Positions 8,865 through 18,230 of a stretch of DNA of 64,000 nucleotides are shown here, in pieces; positions within the stretch are counted from its first letter, which is position 1; every line of letters begins with the position of its first letter. This stretch comes from JABDJZ01 sp047611125. GTDB lineage: Bacteria; Bacteroidota; Rhodothermia; Rhodothermales; UBA10348. The notes under the pieces were generated by a model that made no database searches, was not told the DNA's origin, and worked only from the letters and a program-made list of their open reading frames with translations. The DNA lies in NCBI GenBank assembly GCA_047611125.1, contig JBLFXH010000001.1, positions 1-64,000 of the forward strand, in the 5' to 3' direction. Made by a program: the position numbers and the translations under genes.

Positions 8865-10502
8865 ATGTGTGGAACTCGCATAATACCGCTGCTGATATGC
8901 CTCTGGGCTGCTGCCATCGGCCCTGTCGCGGGCCAGCCTGTACCAGCGGAATTCGGTCGGGCTACACGGCTATCCGGACAGGGGCGAGCGTTGGAGCTGT
9001 CTTCCGTGGCCCCGCGGGGTCCGGGTCTGGGAATGGTCTGGGAGAAACCTGTGGATCCCATCCGGGCAGCCGCCGACCTCCGCGCCATGGCCGATCTAGG
9101 CGTGCGGGCAATCCGGACCAACATATGGGAGGACGGTCCGCTCTTTGATCTTGCCGATACGCTGGGCATTCTGGTATTCCAGGAGCTGCCTGTGAGATAC
9201 GCTACGGCGCCATCCTTGGCCGACTCACTGGCCTACATACTTCGACACGTGGATCGAATTCGGGAGGGTGGCAGAGTTTACGCGCTCGGGCTCGCCTACG
9301 CGCCGGACACCTTCAATCCCGAGACATGCAGGCTGCTAGGCGAGATGTCCGCGGCCGCCGCCGATTCACTCCACACCTACATCGTATCCGAGTTTGAGGC
9401 GGACGAATCCTGTCCCGGTAGCGTCGATCTGATTTTCCTCCGCGAGGATCGCAGCCGTACCATCCCAGGAACTCAGTCAGGCGAGATAAGCTTCGCCGTG
9501 AACTCGGGACGGACCATGCTGGAAACAGAGGGCGCAGAACAGACGGAGTACTTCGCGAACCGCCTACCAGACCGCCTCTCGAGCGGAGTCTGGACCTTTA
9601 TCTATCGATGGGCAGACGCGCCGGACCCGACTGCCTTCGCCGCGCGGCCAGGTAGAGGCAACTGGGGACTTCACCGCGACGACGGGTCTTCCCGCCCCGC
9701 TCTGGCCGTGGTGGAGGGTGCCGCCCGCCGGTCACAGCGGGCTTTCCCTCGCCCGGTCCCATTGCCCCCCGCCAGCCCTGCTAACGGCTATGTTCTTGCC
9801 GGTTGGACCATGGTGCTGGCGCTGCTGCTAGTCTACGCCCAGTCCCCGAGGTTCAGGTCAATGTCGGGACGCTACTTTGCCGCTCACGGCATCTACCGTA
9901 GGACGGTCGCAGACAATCGAGATGACCTCACAGTCTCCAATGTCACCGTCCTCTTGTGCGTGAGTCTGCTCTTCGGGATGGTGGGTGAGCGGGCGCTTCG
10001 CAGCTACGCCGATCACCGCGCCTACGCCGCGCTATGGAGTTGGTCCGGTGAAGGGACGCGCGCAGTCCTTAATTCCCTCATGGAAAGCCCCGTCATGCTC
10101 AGCCTACTGATCGCGCTGTTGGCGCTCCTAGTCGTCCTTCTTTGGATGATTGTCTGGTACTTGTTGGCGGCGCGAACCAGCGGAGGCACCTTCTCGCAGG
10201 TCATGACGCTGTCGATCTGGCCTCGATGGCCGGTCCTTGCAACGCTCCCTGTGGTCATGCTGGTGGCGGCAGGGTCATGGGGCGACGCGGCGGCGCGACT
10301 TTCTGTCGTTTGGGTACTGGCAACCGGAGTCTGGAGTACTGTTCGAACCAATCTGGACGCCTCACGCGTGCTTCGATTGCGTCCCCTTGGAGTTACGCTA
10401 CTCTGGCTGTCCGCGCCAATCGTTCCCCTCCTCTTGGCTGCCCTCCTCCTGGCCGGTCGGTACGCGGACAAGTTGCACTATCTAGGGCAACTGGCCCGGT
10501 GA
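8865..10502 (+). CDS. Membrane-anchored degenerate glycosidase-like (GH clan A) protein
   Basis: A 545-residue protein with a signal peptide (residues 1-23). The following region resembles the GH2-type TIM barrel: AADLRAMADLGVRAIRTNIW and LFDLADTLGILVFQELPVRY match the ordered motifs of that fold, and the barrel-end pattern NWGLHRDDGSSRPALAVV is also present. I cannot find the acid/base motif (W-x-x-x-NE) or the nucleophile Glu, so catalysis is doubtful. From about residue 307 the C-terminal half has five to six membrane spans (307-326, 362-380, 410-436, 456-472, 509-530), reminiscent of Yip1-type membrane domains. The function is unknown. It is likely an envelope glycan-binding or structural protein. 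Confidence 0.6.
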   Translation: MCGTRIIPLLICLWAAAIGPVAGQPVPAEFGRATRLSGQGRALELSSVAPRGPGLGMVWEKPVDPIRAAADLRAMADLGVRAIRTNIWEDGPLFDLADTLGILVFQELPVRYATAPSLADSLAYILRHVDRIREGGRVYALGLAYAPDTFNPETCRLLGEMSAAAADSLHTYIVSEFEADESCPGSVDLIFLREDRSRTIPGTQSGEISFAVNSGRTMLETEGAEQTEYFANRLPDRLSSGVWTFIYRWADAPDPTAFAARPGRGNWGLHRDDGSSRPALAVVEGAARRSQRAFPRPVPLPPASPANGYVLAGWTMVLALLLVYAQSPRFRSMSGRYFAAHGIYRRTVADNRDDLTVSNVTVLLCVSLLFGMVGERALRSYADHRAYAALWSWSGEGTRAVLNSLMESPVMLSLLIALLALLVVLLWMIVWYLLAARTSGGTFSQVMTLSIWPRWPVLATLPVVMLVAAGSWGDAAARLSVVWVLATGVWSTVRTNLDASRVLRLRPLGVTLLWLSAPIVPLLLAALLLAGRYADKLHYLGQLAR

Positions 10503-10525
10503 CAACTAGTCTCCGTCGGCCCGCC

Positions 10526-11266
10526 TTAGGGTCTCCGGCTGACCTGAAGGTCGTCAAAGTCCACGACGGCTACTCCATCGACTGAATCCGAATCACTCCA
10601 TAGGAAAACGGCCGTCGGCTTGTCGGGAGGCTGCCTTCCAAAGAGGCGCTCGAAATCCTCCCTGACATTGCGTTGATGCTGAATCCAATGCCCGAGGCCG
10701 TCTTCTCCCCACGAGGAGACCACGAGCAGCTTGAGCGCGCCATACGAATCTGTGTAGCCCGCTGGCATCGTCGAACTGTACGAATACTTGATACCGCGAG
10801 GACGCCCTAGCCAGTCCTGGTCAAAGAGGACATACACGGCCGCGCCAGTGTCGTTGAGCTTCGATCGATCTTCCCTGGCGCCGACCGGGAGTTCGTGTGC
10901 GCGCCATCGCCAACTAAGAACGGGCTGCTCCGAAACGTCCCAGTCCATGCCGTCGCCGCCCCGGAGGATGATCCTGTGCGCATTGTCGCGGACGGTCGCC
11001 CGGACAAACTTGTTGCCCCCTTCCTGCATGACCGTGAAGCGCTCCAAGTCCGTCTGCAGCAAGCCGGTGACGGGCTGCACATCTTTGCGATCCTGGTAGG
11101 TGTACCAGCCGGTCGGCAAGCCGCCGTCCGTAAAACGTTCGAAGTCCTCGAGGATCGAGCACGCCCGACCGTCCAGACACGTAGACGATGCCTGTCCTGA
11201 GGCAAGGCCGGGGAGTTGAACACAAATAACCCCGGCAAGCAGGAAGGCGTAGGTTGTCAGACGCAT
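10526..11266 (-). CDS. DUF3047 family secreted protein
   Basis: A 246-residue protein with an N-terminal signal peptide (about residues 1-24, ending LASGQ). The rest matches the DUF3047 pattern: an ILEDFERF opening, the LSWRWRAHELPVGA core, DTGAAVYVLFDQ, and a closing DSVDGVAVVDFDDLQVS. The family has no established activity; its fold is thought to be a carbohydrate-binding-like jelly roll. It lies 143 bp downstream of the inositol cytidylyltransferase gene on the same strand, so it may be the last gene of that unit or have its own promoter in the gap. Convergent with the glycosidase-like gene. Confidence 0.75.
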   Translation of the reverse strand: MRLTTYAFLLAGVICVQLPGLASGQASSTCLDGRACSILEDFERFTDGGLPTGWYTYQDRKDVQPVTGLLQTDLERFTVMQEGGNKFVRATVRDNAHRIILRGGDGMDWDVSEQPVLSWRWRAHELPVGAREDRSKLNDTGAAVYVLFDQDWLGRPRGIKYSYSSTMPAGYTDSYGALKLLVVSSWGEDGLGHWIQHQRNVREDFERLFGRQPPDKPTAVFLWSDSDSVDGVAVVDFDDLQVSRRP

Positions 11267-11409
11267 GAACCGGAAAATATCCTCGTGAGGAAGTGTTCCG
11301 CCGTCGGGAAAAGTAACGAGGCGGGATACGCGTCTTGAACTCGCAATGACCGTTCCGTAAAAGACGCGGGAGCGGCCGGTGGCCAGTCGACACCAGGGAA
11401 GCCCAGCCC

Positions 11410-12146
11410 TCAGTCGTCCTTGGCTTTCAGGCTGCGCTCGGCATGGGCAAGCATCTCGGGCGTGTCGACATCCTGCCAGAACCCGTCGCCGATATCCAGT
11501 GTCCTCATCCGGCCGCTGGCGGCCAGTGTCTGGACTCCGTCTGAGAGGGAGACGTCCCCATGCGCCGCGAAATGCACCTCAAGTGCGGAGAGGAGACCCC
11601 TCGTACAGACGAAAACTCCCGTATCGATGCAGTTGTACTGCTCGATGGTCTTCCCGATCGAGGTGATTCGGTTGTCGGATTCCAGCACCTTAGTGGCGTC
11701 GTCCAGATCGAAGACCGAGTCAATATTGTAGTCGACCAGTAGGGTGGCCCCCCCGTCCACAGGCGCATGGGCTCCAGCCAGCTTCATCACATCGTCTCCA
11801 ACCACGTGATCGGCCATCACCAACAGGAACGTGTCCCGGATGTGAGGGGTTGCCGCGAGAACGGAAACGCCGTTTTGGAGATCAAAACGCTCGTTCAATA
11901 CGAAGCGGAGGGGAACGGACCCTGTGTACTCGCTCTCCAGCGCAGACTGGATTCCCTCAGACTCAAAACCGAGCACGATGACCACTTCCCGGCATCCTGA
12001 GAGGGTCAATCCTCTGACGGCTCGGAGAATCAGCGGCATTCCACCGACTCTAATCAGCGGCTTAGGCTGATTGCCCGAATCATCCGAGGCGAGTCGCGAC
12101 CCGAATCCGGCAGCGAGAATCACGCCTACCTTTCCCGGCATCTCAC

Positions 12147-12150
<4 letters not shown>
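11410..12150 (-). CDS. CTP:inositol-1-phosphate cytidylyltransferase-like nucleotidyltransferase
   Basis: A 246-residue NTP_transferase. The nucleotide-binding loop LAAGFGSR is at about residues 12-19, followed by the PKPLIRVGG segment. Features specific to the inositol-1-phosphate cytidylyltransferase type are NERFDLQNGVSVLAA, then FLLVMADHVV (the metal-binding Asp of the sugar nucleotidyltransferase core) and IGKTIEQYNCIDTGVFV. Expected reaction: CTP + inositol-1-phosphate to CDP-inositol + PPi. The start overlaps the stop of the upstream inositol-1-phosphate synthase by four bases, which makes the substrate assignment strong by context. A generic sugar-phosphate nucleotidyltransferase is the alternative. 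Confidence 0.8.
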
Positions 12151-13475
<1,325 letters not shown>

Positions 13476-13596
13476 ATAGACGAAGAGACTGAATTTCAGG
13501 ACGGAGGAGAGAGTGCTTCGCTCCTCACAATGCGCAATCTACGGATCCCCCGCTCAAGGCTGCGAACCACAGAGGAAGTCACAGCCAACAGACCGG

Positions 13597-15801
13597 TCAG
13601 GCCTCCTGCAGGACCGGCCCAACCTCGGTAGCAAGGGATACGTGTTGCTTGTCGCCAGCCAGTCGTTGCATGGCTTCCCAGATCCGATCCCGGTTGTGCC
13701 CATCGGCACCGAGCATATGCCGATCCAGGAACTCACGAGCGACCACACCGCAACAATCCGGGTCAACCAGAGCCTTGTCGATCTGATCCAGTAGGTCGTC
13801 GAAATTGCGGGCAAGAAGGCCTCCGTGTTCCTCAGGGGGCAACTTCCAGATATACCGGGCCTTCTCCAGGTGTTTTTCGCGGACGCCCGTCCACCTGAGC
13901 TGGCGCCAGATAAAAGCCTCATCCGCCGAGCGAACCGGGTACACGTGTATGGTTGGCCTGCCCGTCGCGTAGAACAGGTTCGCAATGCTACTGAAGTTGG
14001 TTATAAGAACATCGGAGACCTGCAGGTCTAGATAATTATCCGGAGAGGTGTCCTTGAACTTCAGGCAGACATTCGGAAAACGTGCCGTGAGACGATCCAG
14101 AAACTCCCGGTAGGCGGCATCAAACCGGTAGGAGTCGTGGAGCCGAATGATGGCGTTGGCACCATGACTGTCGACTCTCTCCAGGAGGCGCCCGAAAAGG
14201 TCCGAATCCTTGCCCCAGTGCGCGAATACTTCGCCGTAGTGCCAGGTTGGGGCGATGAGAACCGTCTTCCGGTTGACCACATCGAACGGGTAATAGGGCT
14301 GCGCCAGATTCCTGTCCAGCGGCTCGACCAGATCGTCATGGCTCGCGGAGCCGAGCTGAATACAGTTGTCTGGATGAACCGCGCTCACCTCGGTTCGGTG
14401 CTTGAAGTCCCAAGGCCCGAAGGCCTGCCAGATCAGATTCCGTGACGGCTTCCGGATATCGTCCCAGGTGCGCTTCAGCGTGAGATGGAGCAGCCAGAAT
14501 TCCTTTTCATCGTTGGGCCCCTTCCAGCCGAAGCCGTGCCACAGAATCAGGGCCCTCTTTGAAGTCCTGAAAAAGGGAATCCGATTGTCGATAATCGTAA
14601 GATCCCACTTTCTGGAGGGTAGGTGGTGGTACCACCGCCGCTTCACGATCTCCGCCTTCAGTGGGAAGAGCTTGGCGACTCCCTGTCTGAGGAAAGTATT
14701 CGGGTCGTCCATGACCACCCGGAGGGTTACCCCAGGCAACTGATCCAGATACCTAGTGAGACTCCAGAGATCAGCTCCAAATGTTGTTGCCCAGACGAGG
14801 ACCCTCATCGAGACTGCCGCGGCAGCCGCAACTTCAGGCTCGGCCGCATGGCCCGGCTCCTGGTCCGCGGCGTCAAACACGGACCCGGCGGGCTTGAAAT
14901 CCGGCTCGTCGCTGAAGTGCGTAGCGAGATAGAGGCCGAAATTCGTGGTTCGAACCAGTACGCTGCTCACCAGCAGCATGCCCGCGATGGCCGTGGTAGC
15001 CTGGCCCAGCGAATCGGACAGTCCCATCCCCAGACTCAGGAAGAACAAGTCCTTGCTGGGCAGAAAGGGGACGCGGTTGAGGACGATGAGCAGGCAGAGA
15101 TAAGTCAGCCAGACCGCGAGCCCGATGTCGGGCACTCCCACGCTCCATTGGACCACGAACAGGCCGTTGACCACAATGAGTCGGCTGTAGTGGATCCCCA
15201 GAATCCGATAGGCGGTGGGCTTTGGAAGGGCAAAGAGGTAGGTGCGGAACTGGTAGAGGACCACCCCCAATGCAATCGTCAGTCCGAGGCCGATCAGGAT
15301 CTGCGCCTGGGAGACATCGCCGAATATTTTGTTCAGCTCGAGAATCCCACTCCCGCCTAGGATGGCCAGAAGAGCGGCTGCCGTGGTCATTGAGGCCACA
15401 GAAGACAGGATATTGACGTCCCGGACGGCCCGAAATGCCTCATCCCTCGCGACGCCGAGCTTCTTGTAAAGCCACCAGAAGAAGTACACTTCTCCCGAAT
15501 AGCCCGCCATCTCCTCGTTGAAAACCCGCTTTCGGATCAGGGCTCGAAGCCCGGTCCATGAGGGCACTGGCCAGATCTGACGATAGGTGATCAGTTCTGC
15601 CAGCGGCTGGGTCAGGTAGATCACCAGAAACAGCGCATAGAACCAAGGCGACGTTGGCAGCGCCGCCAGTAGATCATTCCATCCCAGTTGCCCCAGTCGG
15701 TAGACCAGGTAAACCACGACGGCCAGTGTCATGAGCCGACCAGCCCACGGCAGAACCCGTTTGACCTGATCGCTCTGAAGGAGCGATGTGAGTCGGGTCA
15801 A
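13597..15801 (-). CDS. Fusion of LPG-synthase-like membrane domain and TagF/TagB-like glycerophosphotransferase domain
   Basis: A 734-residue two-domain protein. Residues 1 to about 300 hold six to eight membrane spans with the look of the lysylphosphatidylglycerol synthase/UPF0104 membrane family (for example RVPFLPSKDLFFLSLGMGLSDSLGQ). An Ala/Glu-rich linker at about 305-331 leads to a soluble domain starting at Met332 (MRVLVWATTFGADLWSL). This has CDP-glycerol glycerophosphotransferase hallmarks: LWHGFGWKG, LIAPTWHYGEVF, IIRLHDSYR and VLITNFSSIANLFYATGRP. Such enzymes transfer polyol phosphates from CDP-polyols. The downstream CDP-inositol genes suggest CDP-inositol as donor, which is inference. 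The TTG start at 15801 follows a 20-bp duplication. An internal ATG at 14808 could give the soluble domain alone. Confidence 0.75.
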   Translation of the reverse strand: MTRLTSLLQSDQVKRVLPWAGRLMTLAVVVYLVYRLGQLGWNDLLAALPTSPWFYALFLVIYLTQPLAELITYRQIWPVPSWTGLRALIRKRVFNEEMAGYSGEVYFFWWLYKKLGVARDEAFRAVRDVNILSSVASMTTAAALLAILGGSGILELNKIFGDVSQAQILIGLGLTIALGVVLYQFRTYLFALPKPTAYRILGIHYSRLIVVNGLFVVQWSVGVPDIGLAVWLTYLCLLIVLNRVPFLPSKDLFFLSLGMGLSDSLGQATTAIAGMLLVSSVLVRTTNFGLYLATHFSDEPDFKPAGSVFDAADQEPGHAAEPEVAAAAAVSMRVLVWATTFGADLWSLTRYLDQLPGVTLRVVMDDPNTFLRQGVAKLFPLKAEIVKRRWYHHLPSRKWDLTIIDNRIPFFRTSKRALILWHGFGWKGPNDEKEFWLLHLTLKRTWDDIRKPSRNLIWQAFGPWDFKHRTEVSAVHPDNCIQLGSASHDDLVEPLDRNLAQPYYPFDVVNRKTVLIAPTWHYGEVFAHWGKDSDLFGRLLERVDSHGANAIIRLHDSYRFDAAYREFLDRLTARFPNVCLKFKDTSPDNYLDLQVSDVLITNFSSIANLFYATGRPTIHVYPVRSADEAFIWRQLRWTGVREKHLEKARYIWKLPPEEHGGLLARNFDDLLDQIDKALVDPDCCGVVAREFLDRHMLGADGHNRDRIWEAMQRLAGDKQHVSLATEVGPVLQEA

Positions 15802-15839
15802 GGTCTAATCGGTTGCCATAAGGTCTAATCGGTTGCCAT
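15800..15839. repeat. Perfect 20-bp tandem duplication spanning the mlaC stop codon
   Basis: The 20-base unit at 15800-15819 is repeated exactly at 15820-15839. On the minus strand the first copy encodes the last residues Met-Ala-Thr-Asp and stop of the MlaC-like protein. The second copy repeats the same codons and stop just downstream. The duplication leaves the MlaC protein unchanged, inserts 20 bp before the next gene, and places the TTG start of the fusion protein three bases after the duplicated stop codon. This looks like a recent slippage duplication or an assembly artefact. Confidence 0.9.
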
Positions 15840-16454
15840 GTCGTCGCGACGCTTTTCCAGGCGCTCCATGAGGGTGTCGAATCCGCGCTTGCGGATCATG
15901 GTACGAAATGACCTGGAGTACCCCTCAACCGTGCTCACCTCGTCCAGAATGATGTCAGTGGCCACCCATGTGTCGGCCTTCTGGACCAGTTTGTAGGCAA
16001 CCACCATCGGAACGTCCTTGATGACCGTGGAGGTCACCACGTCAGCGGCGGCATCGTTGACAGTGATCGACGTGTAGGTGACCGCAGCCCGATAGGGATC
16101 AAGGTTGGCAAGGGACTGGCTCCGCACTATATCTGAGAAGACGTCCACAAAGTGGGTCTGCTGCGCGGCGCTCAGCTCGGCCCAGTGGGGACCGAGTGCA
16201 CCCTTGGCCATTTCGCCGAAGTCCAGGAAGCCGTTGACCACAGTGCGCAACTCAGCCTTCTTGGCAGCGGCCACTTCGGAGCCCTTAGGGCCCAGGAGTG
16301 CCTTGATTGAGGCATCGCGCTGCTCAAGAAGCGCTCTGATCTGGGTATCGGGCGCCTGTGCCTGGGAGATGCCCGGGCTGATCCCATTCCCGGCCATGAG
16401 TAGCAGGAAAACGGCAGCGGTGTTCAGAATTCGGGACAGTAGCATGCGTGACAT
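15825..16454 (-). CDS. MlaC/Ttg2D-family phospholipid-binding protein
   Basis: A 209-residue secreted protein with a signal peptide (hydrophobic stretch at about 8-22, cleavage near SQAQA). The mature part follows the MlaC/Ttg2D pattern: VVNGFLDFGEMAKGALGPHW, FVDVFSDIVRSQSLANLDPY, VPMVVAYKLVQKADTWVATDIILDEVSTVEGYSRSF. MlaC proteins ferry lipids across the periplasm between inner-membrane MlaFEDB and the outer-membrane lipoprotein MlaA. None of those partners is in the window, so this copy may carry a different lipid, possibly the product of the adjacent fusion enzyme. A second ATG three codons in (16445) is an alternative start. It sits 43 bp after the TolC-like gene. Confidence 0.88.
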   Translation of the reverse strand: MSRMLLSRILNTAAVFLLLMAGNGISPGISQAQAPDTQIRALLEQRDASIKALLGPKGSEVAAAKKAELRTVVNGFLDFGEMAKGALGPHWAELSAAQQTHFVDVFSDIVRSQSLANLDPYRAAVTYTSITVNDAAADVVTSTVIKDVPMVVAYKLVQKADTWVATDIILDEVSTVEGYSRSFRTMIRKRGFDTLMERLEKRRDDMATD

Positions 16455-16497
16455 GGTGTGCGATTGCTCAGTTTGCGTTCGCCATGAACCAGTTCAA

Positions 16498-17874
16498 CTA
16501 GTGTGCCAGTAGCGGTTCCAGCAGCCCAGTGGCTGCGTGAAGTTCCAAAATGGCCATGTTGAGTTGGAAAACCGCCTCATGACGCGAGGCCTGCAACTGC
16601 AGCTTTGCCTGCACTGCCTTGATGAGGTCGTCCGTGTCACCAAGATCCAAATCGAAGTTGACGTACTCGGTCTGGAGCCATACCCGGGCAATCCGGAAGG
16701 ACTCCTCGGCAGCGGCCAGCGAAGCCTGTCGGATGCGCACCCGGCGGTAGGCTTGCTCTACCTCGAGCAGGATCAACTGCTGCGCGGCGGTTTCCTGATA
16801 CCGTACCTCCTGGAGGTTCGCTCTGGCCTGCTCGACCTTGGCGCGCGTCTGGGAAAAGTTCAGTTCAAGCCGCATCCCTAGTCCGGTCTCCAGCGACCGC
16901 GAGAGAAAGGAGTCCCCGACGTACGGATTGCGTTGGCGAAAACGATCCACCGTCCCCGAATAGTGGGCATGGACTCCCCAGACCAGCTTGGGGTAGTAGT
17001 CCGAGCGGGCGACGTCAACCAGAGCGGTCCGGGCGACAATGCCAGCAGCGGCCTGCGCAAACTCTGGACGATTCTGGAGAGCGAGTCCCTGATAAATGTC
17101 CAGTGAGTCGAGCGCCAAAATCAACGGCTCCAGGAAGCGGTCTTCTGCCGTTACCACGGTGTGGTCCGGCAGCATCAATTGCCGGCGGAGCCCCGAGTGG
17201 GCAGTCTGCGATTCTTCTCTGACCTCGATGGTGCGCCGCCGCAACTCCTGCTCGGTGATCTGGACCTGGAAAAGGTCGGCGTCCCCGACGTCCGGTGACC
17301 CCTCATTGAGCAGCCGCTCTACTTCACGCTTGGCCCTGCCAACCGCTTCCTCGGCCTCATCAGTCAAACTGTCCATGGCGCTGAGCAGAACCACCGAGTA
17401 GTAAAGCCGCGCAGTCCGAAGGGCCACCTCTAACTCCTTGACCTCCACACCCCCAGTCTCCACACCAATTCCGGCCTCGGCTGCATCGATGGTTCGGCCC
17501 AGCTGTCCCCAGGTCCATAGCGGCTGAATCAGATCCACGTCGACCCGGCTGAATGGCGCCAAATTCCCCCAGTCGTTCCGGACATCCGGATCCAGATAAA
17601 GACGGTCCGTAGGCGTGTCGTTAGGGTTGTTGAGCCCCGGTGCCACGGCGTGGGCGGACGTGGCCTTGAGGTCCGTTAGAAAACGGGATCGCACCGCCTG
17701 GTCGCGGCGAGCCTCGGCGAACCGGACCCGGGCTCGCTGGATATCGATGTCCGGGCTGATCCGGACAGCCCGCGAGATGGCCTCCGAGAGACTCACGTGC
17801 ACGGTATCCTGGGCCTCGGCGGTGGGGGCCAGGAGCAGGATCAGAAGAGAGAGGAGCCAGCACAATCGAAACAT
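16498..17874 (-). CDS. TolC-family outer membrane efflux/export protein
   Basis: Start set at ATG 17874 because it opens directly into a signal peptide (MFRLCWLLSLLILLLAPTAEAQ). The open frame continues to 17979 without signal-like sequence. The 458-residue product has two OEP repeats typical of TolC: SLSEAISRAVRISPDIDIQRARVRFAEARRDQ near the N-terminus, and the second half with ALQNRPEF...ARTALVDVARSDYYPKL and LNFSQTRAKVEQARANL. It would form a trimeric outer-membrane channel. The first gene of the minus-strand unit with mlaC, the fusion polymerase and the inositol genes, suggesting export or lipid trafficking. Two copies of a palindromic motif lie upstream. Confidence 0.88.
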   Translation of the reverse strand: MFRLCWLLSLLILLLAPTAEAQDTVHVSLSEAISRAVRISPDIDIQRARVRFAEARRDQAVRSRFLTDLKATSAHAVAPGLNNPNDTPTDRLYLDPDVRNDWGNLAPFSRVDVDLIQPLWTWGQLGRTIDAAEAGIGVETGGVEVKELEVALRTARLYYSVVLLSAMDSLTDEAEEAVGRAKREVERLLNEGSPDVGDADLFQVQITEQELRRRTIEVREESQTAHSGLRRQLMLPDHTVVTAEDRFLEPLILALDSLDIYQGLALQNRPEFAQAAAGIVARTALVDVARSDYYPKLVWGVHAHYSGTVDRFRQRNPYVGDSFLSRSLETGLGMRLELNFSQTRAKVEQARANLQEVRYQETAAQQLILLEVEQAYRRVRIRQASLAAAEESFRIARVWLQTEYVNFDLDLGDTDDLIKAVQAKLQLQASRHEAVFQLNMAILELHAATGLLEPLLAH

Positions 17875-17898
17875 GGCGCGAAACACGACTGTTGGATC

Positions 17899-17950
17899 TG
17901 AACGTTCCCGGCAGGCTCGACGCGTGTTCGGGCCGCCAGTGAACGTTCCC
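17899..17950. promoter_or_regulatory. Paired TGAACGTTCCC motifs in the divergent tolC / [2Fe-2S] promoter region
   Basis: An 11-base sequence TGAACGTTCCC occurs at 17899-17909 and again at 17940-17950, 41 bp apart (about four helical turns). Each contains the 8-bp palindrome GAACGTTC. Both lie in the 146-bp gap between the divergently transcribed TolC-like gene and the BFD-like gene. This arrangement fits a dimeric regulator bound on one DNA face. The regulator is unknown. Confidence 0.4.
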
Positions 17951-18020
17951 CCAAAACGATTTCCTCGGCGGCGAGTCAATTGGTGCCGGATGCAGACGCC
18001 TCTACCTTCGAACCTAGACG

Positions 18021-18230
18021 ATGCGTATAGACCGATGTATTTGCGTGGGTGTCCCGTTCAGGGTGCTGAAAGAGCAGGCCGACCAGGCTGGTTGTTCGAC
18101 CCTCGAGGACCTGCAAGTTGTGGCCGATTTCGGGACCGGGTGCGGTCTATGCAAACCGTATGTTCGCGAGATGCTGCGAACAGGCGAAACGGAGTTTGAC
18201 CAGGTCATCACTGAGTCTGGCGATGCTTGA
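18021..18230 (+). CDS. BFD-like [2Fe-2S]-binding small protein
   Basis: A 69-residue protein with Cys6, Cys8, Cys41 and Cys44 in the CxC...GTGCGLC spacing of bacterioferritin-associated-ferredoxin-like [2Fe-2S] domains. It reads MRIDRCICVGV...FGTGCGLCKPYVREMLRTG and has no other domain. BFD-like domains pass electrons or carry clusters for partner enzymes. The partner here is not evident. Its last 8 bases overlap the start of the PLP decarboxylase (ATG at 18223), so translation is coupled. Divergent from the TolC-like gene. Confidence 0.85.
   Translation: MRIDRCICVGVPFRVLKEQADQAGCSTLEDLQVVADFGTGCGLCKPYVREMLRTGETEFDQVITESGDA

Noticed and set aside
14623..15360. A 245-codon plus-strand frame opposite the membrane/TagF fusion gene
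   Set aside because: Low-complexity charged translation with no domain, fully antisense to a gene with clear motifs.
17899..17950. GAACGTTC boxes as LexA sites
   Set aside because: The Gram-positive LexA box needs a 4-base spacer between GAAC and GTTC, and the flanking genes (tolC-like, BFD-like) are not SOS genes.
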